Source of the DNA: an uncultured Pseudomonadota bacterium
Lineage (GTDB): Bacteria > Pseudomonadota > Alphaproteobacteria > RF32 > CAG-239
Assembly: GCA_902763535.1 (NCBI GenBank)
Contig: CACWSG010000001.1
Coordinates: 1-51,956 of the forward strand
DNA length: 51,956 nucleotides
Reading direction: 5' to 3'
Below, piece by piece: positions 24,809-33,350 of this stretch. Made by a program: the position numbers and the translations under genes. Numbering within the stretch: position 1 is the first letter of the stretch; each line of letters opens with the position of its first letter. The notes beneath the pieces are model-generated. The model was not told the DNA's origin and searched no databases. It saw only the letters and a program-made list of their open reading frames with translations.

Positions 24809-26548
24809 TTGGTTTCGTACAACGATTTATTCAATCAGGCGGCTGAACTGTTTGATCAAGGAAAATTTGATGCAGCAGAAAATATTTTGCGGCAATTGAA
24901 CGATACTGCCGCCGATAACCCCTATATCTTAAATCTTTTAGGTTTGATTGCTCAAGCAAAAGGATTGCATGGTGAAGCCTGCTCTTATTTTTCTGCCGCA
25001 GTGCGTAATTTGCCCGAGCGTCCTGATTTTCACTATAACTTAGCCTATTCGCTTCAACGCACCGGACAATATCATGATGCCCTGCGCAATTATCAAAAAG
25101 TTTTAAGCTTAAAGCCTGATATCAAAGAAGCTTATAATGAAATCGCCTGCATTTATGAAGCTTTAGAAGATGATGATAAAGCCATCGAATGGTGGACCAA
25201 AGCATTACAATTGGCTCCTGATTATGTAGTGGCGGCTGTTAATTTGGCTAAACATCAAAACGACATAGAAAAATTAAAAAAAATAAGTCAACAATACCCC
25301 GATGAACCTTTGACATGGCATAGTCTTGCACAAATAAGTTATAATCAAAAAGATTATGCTGCTGCTCAACAATTCATAAACCACGCTCTGCAATTACAAT
25401 CTGATGATGCGGAAAATAATTATCTTGCCGGTCTGATAAACTTACAATTGAATGATAAACCGCAAGCCCTCACCTGTTTTCTCAAAACCGAAATTTTAGA
25501 TTGCAACCATTATGGTGCCAAACTCAAATTAGCCGATTTATACAGCGCCCAAAATGATTTTAATAATGCCGAGCCGCGCTACAAACGCTTAATTGAACTT
25601 GATAAAAACAATTTTGATGTTCATAATAATTACGCCGAAATGCTGTATCGCAACAAACGCTTGAGTGAGGCTTTGGAAGAATATCGCGCCGCTGTTTTGA
25701 TTAATCCGCAATCACCGGAAGCTTGCAATAATTTGGGGGTAATCTTAAAAGATATGCAAGACTACGATGAGGCCTTAGGTTTGTTTTTCAACGCTCTGCA
25801 CTATGCGCCTGATATGGAAGCAGTCTCGCTTAATCTTGCCGAAACTTTAGTCTTATTGGCGCGTCAAGACCAAGCTAAAGCTACACAAATTGCTGTCAAT
25901 TGGCTGAACAATTACCCAGACAGCATTTATGCCGCACAACTCAATCATGCGCTTAAAGGAGAAAAAATTGCGAATAATACTAGCTATATTGAGAGGCTGT
26001 TTGATGCCTTTGCTGATAATTACGAATTGGTTATGCAAAATTTGGATTATTCAGCTCCGATGGCTTTGGGAAAGTTTGCAGGAAGCCTGCAAGGCCGTAT
26101 TGCAGACCTTGGTTGCGGGTCTGGGCTGGCTGGGCAAGCTGTTAAATCTGTTCAAAATAAAATAATCGGAGTTGATTTATCCGAAAAAATGCTTTCCCTC
26201 GCCGCCGACAAAAATATCTATGATGAATTAGTTAAATCAGATATTCTCGAATTTTTAAAAAATCGCCATGATTATGATTGGATAATAGCAGCCGATGTTT
26301 TGGGCTATATTGGAGATTTGAGCAAATTTATCCATCTTTGCCGCGGCAAAAAACTGCTCTTTACCATTGAAGCTGACAACAACATTGAAGACTATCATCT
26401 TGATATAACTTCGCGCTACAAACACAATCCGGCTTATGTTGAAAAATTATTGCGCGACAACGGCTTTTGCAATATTGAAACAAAGGACATCACCCTTCGT
26501 TATGAAGCCGGTATTCCGGTTGCCGGTGTATTATTTATTGTTCGATAA
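24809..26548 (+). CDS. TPR-repeat protein with C-terminal SAM methyltransferase domain
   Basis: 579 residues from a TTG at 24809; AGGTGA lies eight bases upstream and no ATG fits. Residues ~1-370 are about ten TPR units ('AYNEIACIYEALEDDDKAIEWWTKALQLAPDY', 'ACNNLGVILKDMQDYDEALGLFFNALHYAPDM'). Residues ~420-579 form a class I methyltransferase: motif I 'IADLGCGSGLAGQAV', then 'IIGVDLSEKMLSLAADK' and 'DWIIAADVLGYIGDL'. Such fusions occur in alphaproteobacteria, often near glycan or flagellar genes, and TPRs suggest a protein partner. The acceptor is unknown. Just before the -10 (TATAAT, 24774-24779) lies the inverted repeat ACTGG / CCAGT (24747-24762), a possible operator. Confidence 0.87.
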   Translation: MVSYNDLFNQAAELFDQGKFDAAENILRQLNDTAADNPYILNLLGLIAQAKGLHGEACSYFSAAVRNLPERPDFHYNLAYSLQRTGQYHDALRNYQKVLSLKPDIKEAYNEIACIYEALEDDDKAIEWWTKALQLAPDYVVAAVNLAKHQNDIEKLKKISQQYPDEPLTWHSLAQISYNQKDYAAAQQFINHALQLQSDDAENNYLAGLINLQLNDKPQALTCFLKTEILDCNHYGAKLKLADLYSAQNDFNNAEPRYKRLIELDKNNFDVHNNYAEMLYRNKRLSEALEEYRAAVLINPQSPEACNNLGVILKDMQDYDEALGLFFNALHYAPDMEAVSLNLAETLVLLARQDQAKATQIAVNWLNNYPDSIYAAQLNHALKGEKIANNTSYIERLFDAFADNYELVMQNLDYSAPMALGKFAGSLQGRIADLGCGSGLAGQAVKSVQNKIIGVDLSEKMLSLAADKNIYDELVKSDILEFLKNRHDYDWIIAADVLGYIGDLSKFIHLCRGKKLLFTIEADNNIEDYHLDITSRYKHNPAYVEKLLRDNGFCNIETKDITLRYEAGIPVAGVLFIVR

Positions 26549-26593
26549 AGTTTTATTCAGGCAGTAAAATACTCTTGTAAAAAATAAAAAAAA

Positions 26594-26617
26594 GGAGAGA
26601 AATCAATCTTCTCTCCT
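26594..26617 (-). terminator. Terminator of the ffh-rplS operon
   Basis: GGAGAGAA (26594-26601) / TTCTCTCC (26609-26616); on the minus strand an uninterrupted T8 follows. It lies 25 bases after the rplS stop. Confidence 0.9.
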
Positions 26618-26641
26618 CTAAATTTTTTATTATAAAAAAGC

Positions 26642-27052
26642 TTATTCGCCTTTATTCTCTTCCGCAGCACTGGCATTAGCAGCCTTTACCGAAGCATTCA
26701 AATCATCGGCAATACGAGCTGAACGACCACGCAAAGCACGCAAGAAATACAACTTTGCGCGACGAACCTTACCAATACGAGCAACCTCAATTTTGGCAAC
26801 ATTCGGAGAATACAACGGGAATACTCTTTCAACACCTTCGCCGAACGAAATTTTTCTAACAGTGAAAGATGAATTCAAACCGTCATTTTTACGAGCAATG
26901 CAAACACCTTCATAAACTTGGATACGCTCTCTGTCACCTTCTTTAACTTTGGTGTGAACTTTCAAGGTATCACCCGGCTTAAAGTTGGGAAGATTTTTGC
27001 CTTCCATCAGCTTTGCCATCTGCTCTTTTTCCATATTTTCGATAATATTCAT
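26642..27052 (-). CDS. rplS: 50S ribosomal protein L19
   Basis: 136 residues. L19 sits at the 30S-50S interface. '[63 protein letters not shown]' is the core of the family, and '[21 protein letters not shown]' the conserved end. A short acidic/Ala-rich extension ('[18 protein letters not shown]') follows the usual C-terminus. Last gene of the ffh operon, 51 bases after trmD and followed by a strong terminator. Confidence 0.98.
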   Translation of the reverse strand: MNIIENMEKEQMAKLMEGKNLPNFKPGDTLKVHTKVKEGDRERIQVYEGVCIARKNDGLNSSFTVRKISFGEGVERVFPLYSPNVAKIEVARIGKVRRAKLYFLRALRGRSARIADDLNASVKAANASAAEENKGE

Positions 27053-27103
27053 TAGTTTTACCCTTTACTAAATTATCTGTTGTTTTTGCTTTTACACTAA
27101 AAT

Positions 27104-27787
27104 TTATTTAAGTGCAAGATATTTTTTCCATAAGTCCGGTCTGCGGCTTTCGGTTATAAGTTCTGACTGAGCTTTGCGCCAATCATTGATTTTTTGATGA
27201 TGTCCCGAAATCAAAACTTCAGGTATCTTTCTGCCTTTCCATTCCATCGGTCTGGTGTATTGCGGATATTCCAACAAACCACCTTCAAAACTTTCGTCTT
27301 GAATTGATTCGGAATTTCCCAAAACATCCGGCAACAACCTGACAATCGCATCAAGCATAATCATTGCCGCCTGTTCGCCTCCGGTCAAAATATAGTCGCC
27401 GATAGATACATCCATCGCGCCATATTCTTCCAAAACCCGCTCATCAATTCCCTCAAAACGCGAACAAATTATATTCAGTTCGTCTTCTTTGGCAAATTGA
27501 TGCACCAGTTCTTGGGTTAATGGAATTCCGCGCGGCGACATATTAATCAGTTTGCCGGAGTGATAATTTTGTGCCAAAGCCTCGCCCAAAACATCGGCTC
27601 GCATAACCATGCCGGCACCGCCGCCCGATGGTGTGTCATCTACCGATCCGTATTTGTCAAAGGCATAATCGCGGATATTTACCGTCTCCAAACTCCATTT
27701 ACCCTCTGACAATGCTTTTCCGGTCAAAGACACTCCCAAAAAACCGGGGAAAATTTCCGGCAGAATAGTAAACACTTTAGCTTTCAT
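27104..27787 (-). CDS. trmD: tRNA (guanine-37-N1)-methyltransferase
   Basis: 227 residues. A SPOUT-fold enzyme that methylates G37 next to the anticodon and prevents frameshifting. 'VFTILPEIFPGFLGVSLTGKALSEGKW' is the N-terminal block, 'DDTPSGGGAGMVMRADVL' the substrate loop, and 'EEYGAMDVSIGDYILTGGEQAAMIMLDAIVRLLPDVLGN' the knotted SAM site with the catalytic Asp. The 'RPMEWKGRKIPEVLISGHHQKINDWR' stretch is conserved. It overlaps the rimM stop by four bases (ATGA), so the two are translationally coupled. Confidence 0.98.
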   Translation of the reverse strand: MKAKVFTILPEIFPGFLGVSLTGKALSEGKWSLETVNIRDYAFDKYGSVDDTPSGGGAGMVMRADVLGEALAQNYHSGKLINMSPRGIPLTQELVHQFAKEDELNIICSRFEGIDERVLEEYGAMDVSIGDYILTGGEQAAMIMLDAIVRLLPDVLGNSESIQDESFEGGLLEYPQYTRPMEWKGRKIPEVLISGHHQKINDWRKAQSELITESRRPDLWKKYLALK

Positions 27788-28305
27788 TTTTCAGCTTCAG
27801 CCTCTTCATCTGCCAACGCCATCTCAACAATAATATAACCGTCTTTAATATTGATGGTCGGAACAAAAGTTTTATTAAACGGCAACATCTCTAAAACACC
27901 ATCTTTGCTCTTTATTTCCAAAATATCTCCGGCGCCAAAATTATAAATGGCATTTACCTCACCCAAACTTTCACCTTGATTGTTTCTGACATCTAATCCG
28001 ATTAGATCGGCATGATAAAACTCTTCTTCATCCAATGAAGGAAGTTTATCACGTTCAATATACAATCCGGTACCGATATAATTTTCGGCAGTCGTGCGAT
28101 CTTCTACACCTTTAATTTTGGCCCTTAGCAAATCTTTGGAATGTCCGACAATTTTGATGTCTAAGCTCATATCGCCCTGCTCGTTGCTCAAAGCTCCATA
28201 AGCAGTCAAATGCTTTTCATCATCACAAAAACATTTGATTTTAACTTCGCCTCTTATGCCATGAACTCCGACAATTGCGCCTAAACAAACTTTGTTCTTT
28301 TCCAT
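27784..28305 (-). CDS. rimM: Ribosome maturation factor RimM
   Basis: 173 residues. RimM binds S19 and assists 30S head assembly. The N-terminal half opens 'VCLGAIVGVHGIRGEVKIKCF', the family signature; the C-terminal PRC-barrel part contains 'EFYHADLIGLDVRNNQGESLGEVNAIYNFGAGDILEI' and 'EMLPFNKTFVPTINIKDGYIIVE'. It lies 29 bases after rpsP and overlaps trmD. The last residues are a short acidic tail. Confidence 0.97.
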   Translation of the reverse strand: MEKNKVCLGAIVGVHGIRGEVKIKCFCDDEKHLTAYGALSNEQGDMSLDIKIVGHSKDLLRAKIKGVEDRTTAENYIGTGLYIERDKLPSLDEEEFYHADLIGLDVRNNQGESLGEVNAIYNFGAGDILEIKSKDGVLEMLPFNKTFVPTINIKDGYIIVEMALADEEAEAEK

Positions 28306-28334
28306 TTTATTTACGCAGTCCTTAAACTTACTCC

Positions 28335-28739
28335 CTAAGCTTCAGCAGAATTTTCTTCAGCCGGAGCTTCTTTGGCAGCGGCAGCGGCCTCGGCGGCAGC
28401 TTTAGCTTTTTCTTCTTTTTCTTTAATACGCTCTAAAGCCTTAGCTTTCATAGCGGATTTTTTCGGTTGTGCCGGAATTACCGGAGCTTTAACCAAACCT
28501 AAATTGGACAACAATTTTTCCAATCTTTCGGTCGGTTGAGCACCTTGCGACAACCAATATTTAACTCTCTCTTCGTTTACGGTGAAACGAGAAGCGTTGT
28601 CTTGAGGCAACATCGGGTTGTAGGAACCCAATCTTTCAATAAATCTTCCGTCACGAGGAGCTCTGCTGTCGGCAGCAACTACCTTATAAAACGGACGTTT
28701 TTTTGAACCGCCGCGAGACAATCTGATACGTACTGACAT
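28335..28739 (-). CDS. rpsP: 30S ribosomal protein S16 with extended tail
   Basis: 134 residues. The first ~80 are a standard S16: '[43 protein letters not shown]' and '[26 protein letters not shown]'. Beyond that the protein carries a ~45-residue extension rich in Ala, Lys and Glu, longer than the S16 of E. coli (82 residues) but a common feature in alphaproteobacteria. Second gene of the operon, 44 bases after ffh, with an AAAGGAAA ribosome site. Confidence 0.98.
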   Translation of the reverse strand: MSVRIRLSRGGSKKRPFYKVVAADSRAPRDGRFIERLGSYNPMLPQDNASRFTVNEERVKYWLSQGAQPTERLEKLLSNLGLVKAPVIPAQPKKSAMKAKALERIKEKEEKAKAAAEAAAAAKEAPAEENSAEA

Positions 28740-28783
28740 TTATTTTCCTTTCAATTTAATTTTTTGTTGTTATGGCAAATTTC

Positions 28784-30181
28784 TTAAAAAGGAAATTTGC
28801 CGCCCATTCCTCCGAACGGATTTCCGAACGGAGATTTTTTTAACATGGCCGAACCGAGCAGTTTTGACATACCGCCCATTTTGCCCATTCTTTTCATTAA
28901 GGTTGACATTTGCTCATAAGACTTGAGCAATTTGTTAACCTCGTGAATTTCAACTCCGGCACCGAGAGCAATTCTCTTTTTGCGCGAAGCTTTAATAATG
29001 TCGGGATTTCTTCTTTCTTTTGGTGTCATTGAAAGAATAATCGCCTCCTGTTTTTTAATAATTTTATCGCCACCGGCGGCCTCAACCGCACCGGCGAATT
29101 TTCCCATCCCCGGCAACATTCCCATAATGCCGCCCAAAGAACCTAACTTTTGAATTTGTCTGAGTTGGCTTAGCATATCCTCCAAAGTGAAAGCACCTTT
29201 CATCATTTTGGCAGCCAGTTTCTCGGTCTCTTCTTTATCAACATTTTCTATTGCTTTTTCCACCAAAGAGACAACATCACCCTGCCCCAAAATGCGTCCG
29301 GCCAACCTGTCGGCATGGAACTCTTCCAACTCGTCTAACTTTTCGCCCAAGCCCAAAAACTTAATCGGCACTTGCGCTACCATCTTCATTGACAAAGCCG
29401 CACCGGCACGCGACGAACCGTCAATTCTGGTCAATACCAAACCGGTAATACCGATTTGATTATTAAACTCTTTGGCAACCGTGCAGGCATCTTGACCGAT
29501 CATTGCATCAGCACAAAGCAAAACTTCTATCGGATTGGCAATTTTTTTGACTTGTTTTACTTCGTCCATCAACGGCTGATCAATATGCAAACGTCCGGCA
29601 GAATCCAAAATAACCACATCAAAACCGCCTTTTTTGGCAACATCCAATGCACGCTTGGTAATCGCTTCAGGTTTTTCGCCTTCCACAATCGGCAAACTAT
29701 GCCCGCCGATCTGTTTGGCCAATTGCTCCAACTGCAACTGTGCTGCCGGACGGTAAATATCCAAAGAAGCCAATAATACTTTTTTGTGTTGTTTATCTGC
29801 TAAACGCTTAGCAATTTTGGCCGAGGTTGTGGTTTTACCTGATCCTTGCAAACCGACCATCAAAATCACTGCCGGCGCCGGAGCGTTGAGGTTAAGCTGT
29901 TCATTTTCCGATGAAAGCAGTTTTAACAATTCATCATGAACAATCTTAATTACCATTTGCCCCGGTTGAATTGACCGAACGATTTTTTCGCCTTTGGCTT
30001 GTTCTTTAACTTGAGCAATAAAATCTTTCACTACCGGCAAAGCCACATCTGCTTCCAACAGCGCAACTCTAATTTCGCGCATAGTGGCATCAATATCCGC
30101 CTCACTCAACACGCCGCGTGAGGTGATTTTATTAAAAATACCGGTTAATTTATCACTCAAACTCTCAAACAAAATCTTCAA
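28784..30181 (-). CDS. ffh: Signal recognition particle protein Ffh (SRP54)
   Basis: 465 residues. Ffh binds signal sequences of nascent membrane proteins and takes ribosomes to FtsY. The N domain starts 'FESLSDKLTGIFNKITSRGVLSE'; the GTPase has 'GLQGSGKTTTSAKIAKRL', 'LASLDIYRPAAQLQLEQLA', 'DSAGRLHIDQPLMDEV' and 'LTRIDGSSRAGAALSM'. The M domain follows from about 300, ending with a Met/Gly-rich tail. The 'SRKKRIALGAGVEIHEVN' segment binds SRP RNA. First gene of the operon, behind a ~125-base leader with two hairpins. Confidence 0.98.
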   Translation of the reverse strand: MKILFESLSDKLTGIFNKITSRGVLSEADIDATMREIRVALLEADVALPVVKDFIAQVKEQAKGEKIVRSIQPGQMVIKIVHDELLKLLSSENEQLNLNAPAPAVILMVGLQGSGKTTTSAKIAKRLADKQHKKVLLASLDIYRPAAQLQLEQLAKQIGGHSLPIVEGEKPEAITKRALDVAKKGGFDVVILDSAGRLHIDQPLMDEVKQVKKIANPIEVLLCADAMIGQDACTVAKEFNNQIGITGLVLTRIDGSSRAGAALSMKMVAQVPIKFLGLGEKLDELEEFHADRLAGRILGQGDVVSLVEKAIENVDKEETEKLAAKMMKGAFTLEDMLSQLRQIQKLGSLGGIMGMLPGMGKFAGAVEAAGGDKIIKKQEAIILSMTPKERRNPDIIKASRKKRIALGAGVEIHEVNKLLKSYEQMSTLMKRMGKMGGMSKLLGSAMLKKSPFGNPFGGMGGKFPF

Positions 30182-30230
30182 CCTTTACTTTAATTGCTTC
30201 TAACTAAGTACCTTTATATAAACAATTGCA

Positions 30231-30275
30231 CGCCAGTGTGCGAACCCTCGCTGACTGGCGGCACTCCGTAGAGTG
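30231..30275 (-). promoter_or_regulatory. Two consecutive hairpins in the ffh leader
   Basis: CGCCAGT (30231-30237) pairs with ACTGGCG (30254-30260); right after it CACTC (30262-30266) pairs with GAGTG (30271-30275) over the loop CGTA. The segment is GC-richer than its surroundings and lies 50-94 bases before the ffh ATG on the transcript. It could be a regulatory leader or a small repeat element. Confidence 0.5.
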
Positions 30276-30314
30276 TGTAAATTTTCGTTAGCTTTAATTA
30301 GAAAATTTGACAAG

Positions 30315-30343
30315 TTTATAGAACTGTTTTTTGTATATGTCAA
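30315..30343 (-). promoter_or_regulatory. Strong promoter of the ffh operon
   Basis: On the minus strand TTGACA (30338-30343), 17 bases, TATAAA (30315-30320). It lies about 134 bases before the ffh start. Confidence 0.72.
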
Positions 30344-30357
30344 GCATTTTATTACTA

Positions 30358-30386
30358 TTGACAAATTTTATAAAATTGATTAGCTT
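30358..30386 (+). promoter_or_regulatory. Promoter of the TrpF-like orphan gene
   Basis: TTGACA (30358-30363), 17 bases, TAGCTT (30381-30386); a TATAAT further on (30392-30397) is an alternative -10. The leader to the ATG at 30421 is A/U-rich with no Shine-Dalgarno sequence. Confidence 0.5.
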
Positions 30387-30420
30387 TTCTGTATAATATT
30401 AATTTTTAATTTATATCATT

Positions 30421-31161
30421 ATGGATTTGAAATATGTAACGATATCAGGTGCCAATGAGCATACCGATATCAAGGAGCTGGCTGATTTGCTTTATCAATA
30501 TCCTCAAGCCGAAATCGGCATTCAGGTATCTGATAAAAAAGCATCCTTTGACAGCAAACGTTATGAGTGGTTTTTCCTGCTCTATGACTATGTCAAAACA
30601 TTGAAACAAAACATCAATGTGGCATTGCACATCAACCCCGGTTGGGTGGAAAAAGTCTGTCAAGGTTATATGCCGATAGAATTGCTCAAAATGATGGCAC
30701 TAAAAAACCCTGATGGAGGTTTGTTTGTCAAGCGGCTGCAACTCAATTTCAAAATCGGACGTGACGAGCTTGATTTGAACTATGCTCGCCTCCATTGGAT
30801 AATAAGTCGCTTCTACAATCACAGATTTATCCTGAGCTACAACGAGGCCAACAAGGAATTCATAGATCAATTTTACTTCATCTATGGTCCTTGTTTTGAT
30901 TTACTCTACGATGAATCGCATGGTGAAGGCAAACCACCTCAGCAATGGCGACCTGTGGCTTATTCCGACGTAGTTCAAGGCTATTCCGGAGGGTTGGGAC
31001 CTGAAAACATATCCTCTGAGATGACCAAAATTGCCTTGCTTAATGTCGGCAATCAGCCGGTTTGGATCGACGCCGAAGGCAAACTCAAAGGTAATGACGG
31101 ACACTTAAGTCTGGAAAAAGCCGAAGCTTATCTCAAAGAAGCGTCTCGCTGGTGCCGTTAA
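30421..31161 (+). CDS. TIM-barrel protein resembling phosphoribosylanthranilate isomerase
   Basis: 246 residues, no signal peptide. The C-terminal half follows the TrpF barrel: 'FDLLYDESHGEGKPPQQW' in place of the TrpF D-x-S-G-GxGxxxxW loop, 'VVQGYSGGLGPENI' in place of its SGGLNPENV, and 'WIDAEGKLKGNDGHLSLEKAEAYL' in place of the phosphate-binding end. The N-terminal strand keeps 'LKYVTISGANEHTDI', but the catalytic Cys of TrpF ('CGIT') is replaced by Ser/Gly and the rest of the N-terminal half is divergent. It is not in a tryptophan operon. It may act on another phosphorylated sugar. Own promoter, SD-less start and strong terminator. Confidence 0.7.
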   Translation: MDLKYVTISGANEHTDIKELADLLYQYPQAEIGIQVSDKKASFDSKRYEWFFLLYDYVKTLKQNINVALHINPGWVEKVCQGYMPIELLKMMALKNPDGGLFVKRLQLNFKIGRDELDLNYARLHWIISRFYNHRFILSYNEANKEFIDQFYFIYGPCFDLLYDESHGEGKPPQQWRPVAYSDVVQGYSGGLGPENISSEMTKIALLNVGNQPVWIDAEGKLKGNDGHLSLEKAEAYLKEASRWCR

Positions 31162-31166
31162 AAAAA

Positions 31167-31204
31167 TCCCGCCGCTGTATTAATATACGGCCGCGGGATT
31201 TTTT
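31167..31204 (+). terminator. Strong terminator after the TrpF-like gene
   Basis: Long, nearly perfect palindrome: AATCCCGC ... GCGGGATT with an inner GTAT / ATAC stem, followed by a T-run. Confidence 0.92.
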
Positions 31205-31262
31205 ATACCCTTAAATTGTCAACATTTATGACTATATATTGCCAAGATAAAGGAGAATTAGA

Positions 31263-32849
31263 ATGCATATAGTCATTATCGGAGGTTCGCTCAATGCTAT
31301 TACCGCTGCCGCTCACCTGCGACGCGAAAACGAAAAAATACGCATAACTATCATCGATAAATCATCAACAATAAGCTCTGCCACTTGTGGCATTCCTGAT
31401 TTTTTACAAGGAAAAATCTCTGATACAAATGACCTGTTGTCCGCCTCGCCTAAATTATTGCACCAAGTATTCAACATCAATTTATTGCTTAATATTGATG
31501 TTCTTCATATTAATCCCGACATTAAACTTATTCACTTAAATAATGGCAAAAAACTCGCTTATGATAAACTGATATTTGCCAATTCACCTTTGCACTTGCG
31601 TCCGGATATTCCGGGTATCTTAAGCGATAACATTTTCACTTTACACAGCGCGGAGGCTGCTCAACGCGTTAATGACTATTTTTGGGGAATGCAAGCTAAA
31701 AACATTATTGTTTTAGGCGGTAGTCGATTGGGTATCCAAACAGCCGTTGCCTATGCTGCCCACCATGCAAAAGTAACCATTATAGAACAATCTCCTCAAT
31801 TATTGAGTTATATTGATTCTGAATTTTCTGCCCAAATCCGAAAAATTTTACAAAAAAACTCTGTCGAAGTTATAACCTCAGCTACCGTCAACACTTTCTA
31901 TTCCAATATTGCGTTGTTATCTAACGGACTGAAAATTAATTATGATATGGCTGTGATTGCCACCGGATCTCACAATGAAGTTCGCCTTCCCATCAAAACC
32001 GGTATCAAATTGGGAACAACCGGTGGTATTATAGTCAACGAAAATATGCAAACCAATCTCAAAGATATTTTTGCCTGCGGCGAAATTATTGAGCTCAAAA
32101 ATTCTCTCAGCGGGCTGCCTTTTCGCATACGCAACGCTTCATTTGCCGCTCAAACAGCCAAAATTGCCGCTGACAATGCCTTAGGCAATACTACTCATAC
32201 GCCTTTAGTTTTTAATAACGAAATAATTGAAATATTTGATTATCAAATGGGAGTTTGCGGTTGCACGGAAAAAGAGCTTCAAAATGCCGAAATTCCATAC
32301 CAAACAGTTTGGTTAGACACCGACCTAGAAGAAAATTACATCACTCCCCTGAGTAATATTAAAATGAAAATACTATTTAATAATTCGGGAAAAATATTGG
32401 GTTTTCAAGCTATTGGCGCCAAAGGAGTGTTTTCCCGCCTCAACATAATAGCAACACTAATCCAAACCAAAGGCAATATTCGAGATCTTTGCGCGACTTA
32501 TTTTTCCTACCATCCTGCCATGTCGCGCACCAAAGACAGCCTCAATATTTTAGGCTCTTTGGCCTTAGCCATACAATCTGGCGACATTAAAACCATTAAT
32601 ATATCTGATTTACGCAAAGGAGATATTTTTCTCAATTTAAGTTCCAAATTGCCAGCTGACTGCCATATTCCCTGCGATATTATTAATATCCCTTTTACCA
32701 AATTGCGAATGCAAACACCTTTGCTTCCTCACAACCAAATTATTGCTCTTTTTTGCCGCAACGGCTATTCATCATACATGGCCTACTGTTTGCTGAAAGC
32801 AAAAGGATACGGTAATGTTTTTTTACTCAATTCCCCATTTTTATGGTAA
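31263..32849 (+). CDS. CoA-disulfide-reductase-like flavoprotein with C-terminal rhodanese-like domain
   Basis: 528 residues. FAD-binding 'HIVIIGGSLNAITAAAHLRR' is followed by 'SATCGIPDFLQG', whose Cys42 matches the single redox cysteine of CoA disulfide reductases and NADH oxidases. NAD(P)-binding 'IIVLGGSRLGIQTAVAYA' and 'DIFACGEIIEL' follow, then a dimerisation domain. From ~450 a rhodanese-like domain ends in the loop 'ALFCRNGYSSYMAYCLL' with Cys498. Such fusions reduce CoA disulfide, CoA persulfide or polysulfides. The first glycine motif is GGSLNA rather than GxGxxG/A, and the rhodanese loop lacks the usual second Arg, so catalysis may be altered. A GGAG site precedes the ATG; a terminator follows. 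Confidence 0.82.
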   Translation: MHIVIIGGSLNAITAAAHLRRENEKIRITIIDKSSTISSATCGIPDFLQGKISDTNDLLSASPKLLHQVFNINLLLNIDVLHINPDIKLIHLNNGKKLAYDKLIFANSPLHLRPDIPGILSDNIFTLHSAEAAQRVNDYFWGMQAKNIIVLGGSRLGIQTAVAYAAHHAKVTIIEQSPQLLSYIDSEFSAQIRKILQKNSVEVITSATVNTFYSNIALLSNGLKINYDMAVIATGSHNEVRLPIKTGIKLGTTGGIIVNENMQTNLKDIFACGEIIELKNSLSGLPFRIRNASFAAQTAKIAADNALGNTTHTPLVFNNEIIEIFDYQMGVCGCTEKELQNAEIPYQTVWLDTDLEENYITPLSNIKMKILFNNSGKILGFQAIGAKGVFSRLNIIATLIQTKGNIRDLCATYFSYHPAMSRTKDSLNILGSLALAIQSGDIKTINISDLRKGDIFLNLSSKLPADCHIPCDIINIPFTKLRMQTPLLPHNQIIALFCRNGYSSYMAYCLLKAKGYGNVFLLNSPFLW

Positions 32850-32852
32850 AAA

Positions 32853-32891
32853 AAATCCCACCGAAAAGGAGGAAACGGTGGGATTTTTCTT
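32853..32891. terminator. Bidirectional terminator between convergent genes
   Basis: AAATCCCACCG (32853-32863) / CGGTGGGATTT (32876-32886), A-run before and T-run after. It serves the flavoprotein on plus and the small gene ending at 32891 on minus. Confidence 0.92.
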
Positions 32892-33256
32892 TAGGCGTTG
32901 GCAAATACTCCAGGAGGTTGAGGTATTGCCAACCGATTATAATTGCTGTATTTTGCTTTTTGTTCATTCAAATCATCTGCAAAATTCTTCATCGAATAAC
33001 CTAATTTGATATATGCCCCCAAAGCAACATCAACATAGTGGCTTTCATTAACTATTGCGGCTCCCTGCTCTATCAAACCTCTTGCCTTTTGGGCATTAAA
33101 TTTGATAATTACATCTTGGAAAAACACGTGCCTTACATTGACATTATCATCACTACCGCAGACCTCAAATAATGCTTCAAAAATCTGCTCTTTATGTAAA
33201 TTAGGCTCATCCATAATTTTAAGGAAATTAAGCCCTGCTTGTTTATTGTTTTTCAT
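32891..33256 (-). CDS. Small protein of unknown function
   Basis: 121 residues from the ATG at 33256. An in-frame ATG 12 bases upstream (33268) has AGAGGA too close to it, whereas the second has GGAGG five bases away, so the second is preferred. The product is soluble and looks helical: 'KQAGLNFLKIMDEPNLHKEQIFEALFEV', 'QKARGLIEQGAAIV', 'GAYIKLGYSMKNFADDL'. I recognise no family. It has a near-consensus promoter of its own and is likely well expressed. Confidence 0.7.
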   Translation of the reverse strand: MKNNKQAGLNFLKIMDEPNLHKEQIFEALFEVCGSDDNVNVRHVFFQDVIIKFNAQKARGLIEQGAAIVNESHYVDVALGAYIKLGYSMKNFADDLNEQKAKYSNYNRLAIPQPPGVFANA

Positions 33257-33294
33257 AGCCGCCTCCATTCCTCTTTTCTCCTACCTTATGTGTT

Positions 33295-33323
33295 CATTAT
33301 AACACATTTTATGAGTTAACACA
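33295..33323 (-). promoter_or_regulatory. Near-consensus promoter for the small gene at 33256
   Basis: On the minus strand TTGTGT (33318-33323), 17 bases, perfect TATAAT (33295-33300). Confidence 0.75.
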
Positions 33324-33350
33324 AGCTTTTTGTAACAAAAATGTAACATT

